A stretch of DNA of 64,000 nucleotides from NCBI GenBank assembly GCA_963666755.2, contig CAXXGW010000005.1, positions 86,974 to 150,973 on the forward strand. The letters run 5' to 3'. Shown here one piece after another: positions 57,700-64,000 of the stretch. The position numbers and the translations under genes were made by a program. Under the pieces are notes generated by a model that was not told the DNA's origin, did no database searches, and worked only from the letters and a program-made list of their open reading frames with translations. The DNA comes from CAXXOK01 sp963666755 (GTDB taxonomy: Bacteria; Bacillota; Clostridia; Christensenellales; Aristaeellaceae). Every line of letters starts with the position of its first letter. The first letter of the stretch is position 1.

Positions 57700-58103
57700 G
57701 GGTCAAGGGCGAAGCCCTTGTCGGGGTGCAGGGGTGAAACCCCTGCCCGCGCCCCGGAACCCCCCGCGCCGCAGCGCCATACCCGCGCAACGAGCGAACA
57801 GCGCCGCAGGCGCTATGAGGCGAGCGGATTAAGCGCTCAGCTAAGAACATTTCCAAAGTGAAACAGCACAGGCCGGGGCGAACGCCCCGGCCTTGCTTGT
57901 TGTATGCAATAGACTTGTTTCGCCTTCAAACAGGGAAGGCTACGGGACCTGGCCAACTTCTACCGCCAGCATGGGGCAGGCTTCTGTGCCCGCGCGCTTC
58001 ATAGCGCCTTCGGCGCTGTTCGCGCGCTGCGCACTTTCGCTGCGGCTGGGCCAAAGGGTTTCACCCTTTGGAAACCTGACAAGGGCCAGCGGCCCTTGAC
58101 CCG
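57700..58103. repeat. Structured inverted-repeat element
   Basis: Two arms of about 115 bp in opposite orientation (57700-57822 and 57988-58103) share three hairpins in the same order. Left arm: CAAGGGC-GAA-GCCCTTG (57704-57720), GCAGGGGT-GAA-ACCCCTGC (57728-57746), AGCGCC-GCA-GGCGCT (57800-57814). Right arm: AGCGCC-TTC-GGCGCT (58003-58017), CCAAAGGGT-TTC-ACCCTTTGG (58051-58071), CAAGGGCC-AGC-GGCCCTTG (58080-58098). The middle holds GGCCGGGG-CGAA-CGCCCCGGCC (about 57871-57892). The middle hairpins differ at paired positions, so pairing seems to be conserved. No ORF is supported. Confidence 0.6.
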
Positions 58104-58123
58104 TTTGGGGCCCTTCAACCCCC

Positions 58124-59404
58124 TTATGCCTGCAGGGCTTGCGCCAAATCCTCCAGCAAATCCTCAATATGCTCCGTCCCAACGGATAGCCTGACCGTGC
58201 CGGGCCGGATGCCCTGCTCCAACAGCTCCGCTTCCGTCAACTGGCTGTGCGTGGTCGAGGCCGGATGGATCACCAACGATTTCACATCCGCCACGTTCGC
58301 CACCAGCGAAAACAGCTTCAGCCGGTCGATCAGCGCCTGCGCTTCGGTCGCGCCGCCGCGCAGATCAAACGTGAAGATGGATGCGCCGCCCTTGGGGAAA
58401 TACCGCGCATACAGCGCATGGTGCGGGTGATCCGCCAGCGAAGGATGGTTTACGCGTTCTACCCGGGGGTGATGGGCCAGAAAATCCACAACCGCAAGCG
58501 TGTTTTGCACGTGGCGCTCCACCCGCAGGCTGAGGGTTTCCAGCCCCTGTAAAAACAGGAAGGCGTGCAGGGGCGCGATGCTCGCGCCGGTATCGCGCAG
58601 CAGGATGGCGCGTATTTTGGTCACATACGCCGCTGGGCCCGCGGCCTCGGTAAAGCGCACCCCGTGGTAGCTGGGGTTAGGCTCGGTAAGCGACGGGAAT
58701 TTTCCGGACGCCGCCCAGTCGAACCGGCCGCCGTCCACAATCACGCCGCCGATGGCCGTGCCGTGGCCGCCGATAAACTTGGTGGCCGAGTGCACCACCA
58801 CATCGGCGCCGTGCTCCAGCGGGCGCAGCAGGAAGGGGGTGGCGAAGGTGTTGTCCACCACAAGCGGGATGTGGCGCGCGTGCGCGGCGGCGGCGACCTG
58901 CTCCAGATCCAACAGCGTGGCGTTGGGGTTGCCGATACTTTCCACAAACACGGCGCGGGTATGCTCGTCAATGGCTTCGGCAAAGGCGTTGGGCGCGTCG
59001 GGGTCCACAAATTTGGTGGTGATGCCGTACTGCGGCAGGGTGTGGGCCAGCAGGTTATACGTGCCGCCGTAGAGCGTCCGGGCAGCGACAAGGTTATCCC
59101 CCGCCTGGGCCAGATTCAGCAGCGCGTAGGTGATGGCGGCGGCGCCCGAGGCGACGGCCAGCGCCGCCACGCCGCCTTCCAGCGCGGCGATGCGCTTTTC
59201 AAACACATCCTGGGTGGAGTTGGTCAGCCGGCCGTAGATGTTGCCGGCATCGGTCAGGTTAAAGCGCGCGGCCGCATGCGCGGCATTATGGAACACATAG
59301 GACGCGGTCTGGTAGATCGGCACCGCGCGGGCATCGCTGGCGGGGTCGGGCTGCTCCTGGCCCACGTGCAGCTGCAGGGTTTCAAACCGGTAGGGGTGGC
59401 TCAT
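58124..59404 (-). CDS. metY: O-acetylhomoserine sulfhydrylase
   Basis: 426 residues. PLP-dependent Cys/Met metabolism family: QTASYVFHNAAHAAARFNL, GNIYGRLTNSTQDVFEKRIAALEGG, SGAAAITYALLNLAQAGDN, the PLP lysine in VVVHSATKFIGGHGTAIGG and FIHAxxx-like blocks are typical of the long MetY subgroup (about 425 residues) rather than MetB/MetC (about 380). It makes homocysteine from O-acetylhomoserine and sulfide. ATG 59404 has AAGGAGG upstream. Promoter at 59581-59609 with an operator-like dyad; the neighbouring Rrf2 gene is its likely regulator. Confidence 0.93.
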   Translation of the reverse strand: MSHPYRFETLQLHVGQEQPDPASDARAVPIYQTASYVFHNAAHAAARFNLTDAGNIYGRLTNSTQDVFEKRIAALEGGVAALAVASGAAAITYALLNLAQAGDNLVAARTLYGGTYNLLAHTLPQYGITTKFVDPDAPNAFAEAIDEHTRAVFVESIGNPNATLLDLEQVAAAAHARHIPLVVDNTFATPFLLRPLEHGADVVVHSATKFIGGHGTAIGGVIVDGGRFDWAASGKFPSLTEPNPSYHGVRFTEAAGPAAYVTKIRAILLRDTGASIAPLHAFLFLQGLETLSLRVERHVQNTLAVVDFLAHHPRVERVNHPSLADHPHHALYARYFPKGGASIFTFDLRGGATEAQALIDRLKLFSLVANVADVKSLVIHPASTTHSQLTEAELLEQGIRPGTVRLSVGTEHIEDLLEDLAQALQA

Positions 59405-59548
59405 GGCATAGACCTCCTTACGTATTGGGGTTGCTGTTGGAGCGGGGCACCGGAGAGCGGCTGCACATTCGCCCATTGCGGAAGTTGTGCCGGATCATGC
59501 GTTGGAGCAAGGGTTGCAACGCCCGCACCTGCCTTTCGGAGGGAATGC

Positions 59549-59609
59549 CCTATATATGTATAACATATAGGAATGGTATGATAATAAAGCAAAAGAAAGC
59601 GCCTGTCAA
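59549..59609 (-). promoter_or_regulatory. metY promoter and operator-like dyad
   Basis: Minus strand TTGACA (59609-59604), 17 nt, TATTAT (59586-59581). At the expected start lies an imperfect dyad, CCTATATGT then TATACATATATAGG (59571-59549), flanked by GGAATG repeats. A repressor bound there would block transcription; the Rrf2-type protein encoded next is the candidate. Confidence 0.6.
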
Positions 59610-59644
59610 GCCCCCTTTTGTTTTTGGCTGTGCAGGCGCAAGGT

Positions 59645-60082
59645 TCAGATGGTGTAACAGTCGGCATTCTCGGCGGCGCTATCCCGGGCCAGATCCTGCA
59701 GGGTAAAGGAATCGACGTACCGGCTGATGACGCCGTATAACCCTTCCCAGAAGCGGACGGTCTGGCAGCCCGCGTACCGGGGGCACTGGTTGGGCGTCTC
59801 CTCCATGCAGGCTACGGGGTACAGGTTGCCTTCGGCAATGCGCAGTATCTCCCCGATGGTGTAGCGTTCCGGGTCGCGCGCCAGCAGGTAGCCGCCCTGG
59901 TTGCCCCGGAGGCTGCGAATCAGCCCGCCGCGGTTCAGCAGGGTCACAATCTGCTCCAGATATTTCACGGAAATTTCCTGTCGCTGGGAAACCTCCTTCA
60001 GCGTCACGGCCTCGCCGCCGTGATGCTGGGCCAGATCAATCATAAAACGCAGCGCATAACGGCCCCGGGTAGAAATTTTCAT
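59645..60082 (-). CDS. Rrf2-family regulator with three-cysteine cluster
   Basis: 145 residues. MKISTRGRYALRFMIDLAQH is the classical Rrf2/IscR/CymR start; the winged helix (VTLKEVSQRQEISVKYLEQIVTLLNRGGLIRSLRGNQGGYLLAR) follows, and a cluster PVACMEETPNQCPRYAGC (three Cys) matches the ligand region of Fe-S-binding members. Codirectional with metY and just upstream of it, so control of sulfur metabolism, CymR- or IscR-like, is likely. ATG 60082 has GGAGGG. Its own promoter carries a related motif. Confidence 0.9.
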   Translation of the reverse strand: MKISTRGRYALRFMIDLAQHHGGEAVTLKEVSQRQEISVKYLEQIVTLLNRGGLIRSLRGNQGGYLLARDPERYTIGEILRIAEGNLYPVACMEETPNQCPRYAGCQTVRFWEGLYGVISRYVDSFTLQDLARDSAAENADCYTI

Positions 60083-60104
60083 GCGGGTATCCCTCCATAC
60101 CTTG

Positions 60105-60133
60105 ATTATACCATCGGATTTCTAGGAATACAA
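60105..60133 (-). promoter_or_regulatory. Promoter of the Rrf2 regulator
   Basis: Minus strand TTGTAT (60133-60128), 17-nt spacer containing TCCTAG, TATAAT (60110-60105). The ATTCCTA word also occurs in the metY dyad, so autoregulation is plausible. Confidence 0.6.
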
Positions 60134-60143
60134 GGCGAGAGGG

Positions 60144-60182
60144 ACGGCTCCGCAGGGGTGCGCTGCAATCCTGCGGAGCCGT
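60144..60182 (-). terminator. Hairpin after the TIR gene
   Basis: ACGGCTCCGCAGG (60144-60156) and CCTGCGGAGCCGT (60170-60182) form a perfect 13-bp stem 18 nt past the TIR stop. No T tract, but strongly stable. Confidence 0.65.
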
Positions 60183-60199
60183 GCGTGTGGGCTCTAGCC

Positions 60200-61894
60200 T
60201 TAATCCGCGACGTTAAACTTTTCCCGAATCTGCCGCAGCAGGCCGCCAACCCCCTGCAGGTGCTGGCTGCTGAGCGGGTTTGCGTCGCGGGGGATAAAGG
60301 TCTGATCGTCGGCAAAGGCTTGCAGATAGAGCTTGCCTTTTTCGCTGGTCAGCTCGCCTGCCTTCATCAGGGAGCCGATCACGGCGGAGGGCTGCTCGCC
60401 GGTCAGGTTGACCATAAAGTAATGCGTGCTGGGCTTGCCGGAACCGTCGCCTTCCAGCGCATACTGTACCTCGTGGAATACCGCCTCGCTGCGCAGTGAG
60501 TTGCGGCTGAAGTAAAACACCACGCCCGCGCACAGCGGGGAGCGGAGCATCCCCTCGACGTTGGTTTTCCAGCTTTCACCGGCGGTCAGGTTTTTATCAT
60601 ACCAGTAGCGCACGCCGGCACGTTTCAGTTCCAGCAGATCGCAGAACACAATGCGGTAGTCCTGATGGCTGTAGCTGATGAACACGTAGTTCTGATCCTC
60701 CTTGGCGGTGGAGGCAGGGGCGGAGGCGGCGCCTTCCGCCTGCGTGGAGGCGGCAATCTGCTTTTTCAGCACATCCAGATCGCCCGTCGCCTGCATGCGA
60801 CGGTCAAAATCCCGTTGCACCTCCTCCGGGTCAAAGGGCTTGAGGGCAAGGGGCGGCGCGCTTTGCAGGGAAAAGCCTGCCATGGTGCTTTCGACCAGAA
60901 CGCCGATTTCGGTTTCCTGACGGCGGATGTCGTTGCAAATCTGGGTGATGGTATGCAGGCTGGCATGGTACTTGACAACCAGCGCCGCGGCCTGCGCCGG
61001 TTTCTCCTTTAGCTCGACCACGCAGTTGAGCAGGGTAAACAGCGCGTTCTGCTGGGCCTTGACAGTGGCATAGCCGGTCTGGGCCAATTCTGCAAGCATT
61101 TGCTGCGCAAGGCCGTATTGCCCGGTGGCCAGCCCCAGCTCCAGCAGCGAGCAGCAGGCCGCGTTGCGGTACCCGTGCAGCTTTGTGTCGGCGGCGGCCT
61201 GGTGGCAGCGCTGGAACGCGTCCAGCGCCAGCTTGCCGTCGTTCAGGCTCAGGGCCAGATTGCCGATAAACAGCAACATCAGCGGCAGCTGGTTTTGCGG
61301 GAAACACTCGGGTTTTTGGTCATACAGCCACAGGCAGCGCTGCAAGAGCAGCACGGCGCCGGGCAAATCAAACCCCTGCACCCGGGCAAGCGCGGCGTTC
61401 AGCAGCGCATACGCCTGCTGGTAAAGCCCGCCGAGGTCGGGTACCCTGCCCGCGAAAAAATACAGCAGCGCACACTGATCGCCGGCCTCGGTCAGGTTGC
61501 CCTCCCGCAGGGCGCGCAGCGCGGCGGTAAGCACCACCGACAGTTGCAGCGTGCCGTCTACCGCATGCTTCCGGGCTGCGCTCAGGTAGGTACGCAGAAG
61601 CTCCTCGGCCAGCTTGACGGGCGTCGTCTGGGCAAGGGAGCTGCGGTAGGTTTCCGTGCCCCAGTAAAACACAAACTCCTTGGGTTTCAGGGTATCTTCG
61701 CTACGCAGGGCGATGCCGGGCAGGACGTACCCTTCCTTGCGCAGCTTTTCACGCAGGGCGCCAAATTCGCTCAGCAGGCGGTTGCCCGGACTGCCCAGCA
61801 GGGTGGTATACTGCTTGACCACATCCGCGCTGAGCTCCAGCTGGATCAGATTCTTTTCCCCGACACCGTCCACACTCCACATCCTACACGGCAC
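60200..61894 (-). CDS. Fusion of FlhA-like domain, helical repeats and TIR domain
   Basis: 564 residues. Residues 13-80 (NLIQLELSADVVKQYTT, LLSEFGALREKLRKEGYVLPG, LRSEDTLKPKEFVFYWG) resemble the start of the FlhA/FHIPEP cytoplasmic domain in spacing and key residues. Residues 95-345 are alpha-helical, TPR-like. Residues 385-400 are an Ala/Ser linker. Residues 401-490 are a TIR domain: YVFISYSHQDYRIV, VRYWYDKNLTAGESWKTNVEGML with Glu447 in the position of the TIR NADase glutamate, and AGVVFYFSRNSLRSEAVFHEVQYAL. No membrane span. Start is GTG 61894 or ATG 61882. Role in immunity or signalling is inferred. Confidence 0.65.
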   Translation of the reverse strand: MPCRMWSVDGVGEKNLIQLELSADVVKQYTTLLGSPGNRLLSEFGALREKLRKEGYVLPGIALRSEDTLKPKEFVFYWGTETYRSSLAQTTPVKLAEELLRTYLSAARKHAVDGTLQLSVVLTAALRALREGNLTEAGDQCALLYFFAGRVPDLGGLYQQAYALLNAALARVQGFDLPGAVLLLQRCLWLYDQKPECFPQNQLPLMLLFIGNLALSLNDGKLALDAFQRCHQAAADTKLHGYRNAACCSLLELGLATGQYGLAQQMLAELAQTGYATVKAQQNALFTLLNCVVELKEKPAQAAALVVKYHASLHTITQICNDIRRQETEIGVLVESTMAGFSLQSAPPLALKPFDPEEVQRDFDRRMQATGDLDVLKKQIAASTQAEGAASAPASTAKEDQNYVFISYSHQDYRIVFCDLLELKRAGVRYWYDKNLTAGESWKTNVEGMLRSPLCAGVVFYFSRNSLRSEAVFHEVQYALEGDGSGKPSTHYFMVNLTGEQPSAVIGSLMKAGELTSEKGKLYLQAFADDQTFIPRDANPLSSQHLQGVGGLLRQIREKFNVAD

Positions 61895-61928
61895 GACCCT
61901 TCTTTGTTTTCCCGGCCCGGTTTCCGCC

Positions 61929-61958
61929 AGTATAGAGGAAGGGGCGCGGGATTGTCAA
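61929..61958 (-). promoter_or_regulatory. Promoter of the TIR fusion gene
   Basis: Minus strand TTGACA (61958-61953), 18-nt spacer, TATACT (61934-61929). The leader is about 30 nt. Confidence 0.7.
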
Positions 61959-62004
61959 TTCCTGAATGGTTTGCTATGCGTTGGAATTGGGTGGATGCCC
62001 GGCG

Positions 62005-62052
62005 GGCTGTCAACGAAAAACACTTGACAGCCGTCCGGCCCCGTGCTATACT
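62005..62052 (+). promoter_or_regulatory. Promoter of ylxM-ffh with inverted repeat
   Basis: TTGACA (62024-62029), 17 nt, TATACT (62047-62052). The -35 lies in one arm of a perfect 9-bp inverted repeat, GGCTGTCAA (62005-62013) and TTGACAGCC (62024-62032), which may be a regulator site. Confidence 0.75.
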
Positions 62053-62105
62053 GCACCCGCTGTTCTCCCCTGCCTGCGCACCCATTTTGGAAAGGACGGG
62101 TACCC

Positions 62106-62486
62106 GTGACCGAGCCTCGTGGGCCGGAACGCCGGCTGCAACAAAGCGTGGAACTGGGCACCCTGAGCGCCTGTTACGGCGGGCTGCTGACCGATAAGCA
62201 GCGCGAAGCCCTCCGCCTGCATTGCGACGAAGACCTTTCTTTGGGGGAAATTGCCGAGGAGATGGGCGTCAGCCGCCAGAACGTGCATGAGCTGATTGTC
62301 CGCTCGGAGCAGAAACTGCGCCGTTACGAGGCCGCGCTGCATTTGGCGGGGCAGGCCGGACGGACGCGCGCGGGGCTGGCCGCAGCGCTGGCCGCGCTGG
62401 ACGCGGGCGATGTGCCCGGCACACGCGCGGCGCTTGCCCGCCTTTTACAGCAACTGGACGAGGAGGAACCCCGCGATGGCGTTTGA
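62106..62486 (+). CDS. ylxM: YlxM/p13-like SRP-associated protein
   Basis: 126 residues from GTG 62106 (AAAGGACGGG upstream). The helix-turn-helix core LTDKQREALRLHCDEDLSLGEIAEEMGVSRQNVHELIVRSEQKLRRYE is diagnostic of YlxM, which resembles a sigma-factor region 4 and interacts with the SRP system. The Ala-rich tail is longer than usual. It overlaps ffh by 11 bp, matching the conserved ylxM-ffh order in Bacillota. Confidence 0.9.
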   Translation: MTEPRGPERRLQQSVELGTLSACYGGLLTDKQREALRLHCDEDLSLGEIAEEMGVSRQNVHELIVRSEQKLRRYEAALHLAGQAGRTRAGLAAALAALDAGDVPGTRAALARLLQQLDEEEPRDGV

Positions 62487-63795
62487 GGGTTTAAGCCAAA
62501 AGCTCACGGCGGCCCTTTCCCGGCTGGGCAGCCGCGGCAAGCTGACCGAGCAGGCCGTGAAGGACGGAATGCGCGAGGTGCGCGTCGCCCTGCTGGAGGC
62601 GGACGTCAACTACCTGGTGGTCAAGGATTTTATCAGGCGCGTAACCGACCGCTGCGTGGGCCAGCAGGTGCTGGAAAGCCTGACGCCCGGGCAGCAGGTC
62701 ATTAAGATCGTCGCCGAAGAAATGACGGAGCTCATGGGCACGCAGAACGCGCGCCTGACGTGGAGCTCCAGCGTGCCGACCATCTATATGCTGTGCGGCC
62801 TGCAGGGCGCCGGAAAAACCACCATGGCGGCCAAGCTGGCCAACTATCTGCAAAAGACGGGCAAAAAGCCCTGCCTTGCCGCGTGCGACATCTACCGCCC
62901 GGCCGCCATCCAGCAGTTGCAGGTGGTGGGCCAGCAGGCCAAGGTGCCGGTGTACGAGCACGGCACGCAGGACCCCGTGCGCACCGCGCTGGAAGCGGTG
63001 GAGTACGCCCGCGACCACGGCCGCGATGTGCTGATTATCGACACCGCGGGCCGTTTGCACATCGACGATGCGCTGATGGACGAGCTGCGCCGCCTCAAGC
63101 AGCAGGTCAAACCCCAGGAAATCCTCTTTGTGGTGGACGCGATGACCGGCCAGGACGCCGTGAACGTGGCCAAGACCTTCGACGAGAAGCTGGGCGTGGA
63201 CGGCGTGATCCTGACCAAGCTGGACGGCGATACCCGCGGCGGCGCGGCGCTGTCCATCAAGGCGGTGGTGGGCAAGCCCATCAAGTTCAGCGGCACGGGC
63301 GAGAAACTGAACGATTTTGAACCCTTCCACCCCGACCGCATGGCCCGCCGCATCCTGGGCATGGGCGATGTGCTGACCCTGATTGAAAAAGCCCAGGAAA
63401 CCGTGGACGTGCAGGCCGTGGAAAAAATGGCCCGCCGCGGCCCCACGGAGCTGACGCTGGACGATTTTTTGAGCCAGATGCAGCAAATGAAAAAGATGGG
63501 CGGCGTGAAAAGCATGCTGTCCATGCTGCCCGGCGCGGCGAATCTGGGCGATGTGGACGTGGATGACGACGCGATGAAGAAGCCCGAAGCCATCATCCGC
63601 TCGATGACGCCCCGGGAGCGCCGCAACCCCAACGTGCTGAACGCCAGCCGCCGCAAGCGCATCGCCGCGGGCAGCGGCACCACCGTGCAGGACGTGAACC
63701 GCGTGATGCGCCAGTTTGAGCAGGCCCGCGATATGATGAAGCAGATGATGGGCAATAAGGGCATGGCCCGCCGCATGATGAAGAATTTCAAGTAG
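62476..63795 (+). CDS. ffh: Signal recognition particle protein Ffh
   Basis: 439 residues. N-domain MAFEGLSQKLTAALSRLGSRGKLTEQAVKDGMREVRVALLEADVN; G-domain with P-loop GLQGAGKTT (108-116), DTAGRLHID and TKLDGDTRGGAALS; Met-rich M-domain (MQQMKKMGGVKSMLSMLPG and MMKQMMGNKGMARRMMKNFK end). Binds signal sequences and 4.5S/6S-type SRP RNA and delivers ribosomes to FtsY. ATG 62476 has GGAGGAACC. Complete. Confidence 0.98.
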   Translation: MAFEGLSQKLTAALSRLGSRGKLTEQAVKDGMREVRVALLEADVNYLVVKDFIRRVTDRCVGQQVLESLTPGQQVIKIVAEEMTELMGTQNARLTWSSSVPTIYMLCGLQGAGKTTMAAKLANYLQKTGKKPCLAACDIYRPAAIQQLQVVGQQAKVPVYEHGTQDPVRTALEAVEYARDHGRDVLIIDTAGRLHIDDALMDELRRLKQQVKPQEILFVVDAMTGQDAVNVAKTFDEKLGVDGVILTKLDGDTRGGAALSIKAVVGKPIKFSGTGEKLNDFEPFHPDRMARRILGMGDVLTLIEKAQETVDVQAVEKMARRGPTELTLDDFLSQMQQMKKMGGVKSMLSMLPGAANLGDVDVDDDAMKKPEAIIRSMTPRERRNPNVLNASRRKRIAAGSGTTVQDVNRVMRQFEQARDMMKQMMGNKGMARRMMKNFK

Positions 63796-63894
63796 GCCGC
63801 CCCCCGCCCAGCTCACACCGCCCAACCCCCGTGCTCGTAGCCCCCAACCCCGCAAACACCCTTCTGTGGGATTGTTACCCACACCGCCCGCACT

Positions 63895-64000
63895 CCGTCC
63901 CTCCCCCAAGGGGAAGGTTGGGGAGGGGACCGCAGTCCCATCCCCAAAGGTGCGCCAGCACCGCCCGTCCCTCCCCCAAGGGGAAGGTTGGGGAGGGGAC
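63895..64000. repeat. 70-bp tandem repeat after ffh
   Basis: A 36-bp word beginning CCGTCCCTCCCCC and ending GGGGAGGGGAC occurs at 63895-63930 and again, identically, at 63965-64000 at the window edge. Each copy can fold (CCCTCCCC with GGGGAGGG). No gene is seen in 63796-64000. Confidence 0.7.

Overview
The window reads as a chromosomal segment of a GC-rich member of the Clostridia (Bacillota). The evidence is the low-GC Gram-positive style signals (strong AGGAGG ribosome sites, TTGACA/TATAAT promoters with 16-18 bp spacers), an infC-rpmI-rplT operon, a YesM/YesN-type sugar-uptake locus, a ylxM-ffh pair, rubrerythrin and a type I-C CRISPR-Cas system. The 16S gene is complete and would settle the lineage; I do not name a genus from memory. 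Coding sequence is strongly GC-rich at third positions everywhere except one AT-rich island around 28.2-29.9 kb.

Layout. 0-5 kb: a cut-off secreted protein, a three-gene run (TIM-barrel sugar isomerase-like, polysaccharide deacetylase, vWA-like protein with a damaged metal site), then an MFS exporter behind a long leader that looks like an attenuator. 5-8.4 kb: tandem terminator-bearing repeats, yebC, then infC-rpmI-rplT with leader structures. 8.7-15.8 kb: mostly minus-strand genes (glycosyltransferase, rubrerythrin, secreted CHAP protein, membrane protein, glutamate-5-kinase-like protein, MATE exporter) and plus-strand queH, whose 3' end has been tandemly duplicated. 16.6-21.8 kb: a full rRNA operon (16S-23S-5S-tRNA-Asn), followed by decayed copies of a small minus-strand ORF. 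22.8-28 kb: a secreted thioredoxin/FN3 pair, a multi-membrane-span protein and a GtrB-like glycosyltransferase.

28.3-45.4 kb is the defence region: an AT-rich stand-alone P-loop ATPase, then cas3-cas5-cas8c-cas7-cas4-cas1-cas2 in overlapping arrangement, with a clear internal ribosome site for cas11c inside cas8c, and a CRISPR array of 111 complete 33-nt repeats plus one truncated terminal repeat. The array holds duplicated spacers, a duplicated two-spacer block, and spacer pairs that differ only by synonymous changes.

45.4-48.5 kb: a secreted phosphodiester-glycosidase-like protein diverges from an OmpR/HK two-component pair; both promoters carry matching 11-bp-spaced direct repeats. 48.9-57.6 kb: one long minus-strand operon (sugar-binding protein, two permeases, GH35 galactosidase, unknown protein, YesM-like kinase, YesN-like regulator) for uptake and hydrolysis of a galactoside. 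57.7-64 kb: a structured inverted-repeat element, metY and an Rrf2-type regulator with a likely shared operator, a fusion of a FlhA-like domain, a helical-repeat region and a TIR domain, and ylxM-ffh.

Most unusual items: the FlhA-like/TIR fusion at 60.2-61.9 kb, the MFS leader with a short peptide ORF and mutually exclusive hairpins at 3.4-3.55 kb, the paired operators at 46.3 kb, the P-loop ATPase next to cas3, and the spacer pairs with synonymous differences.
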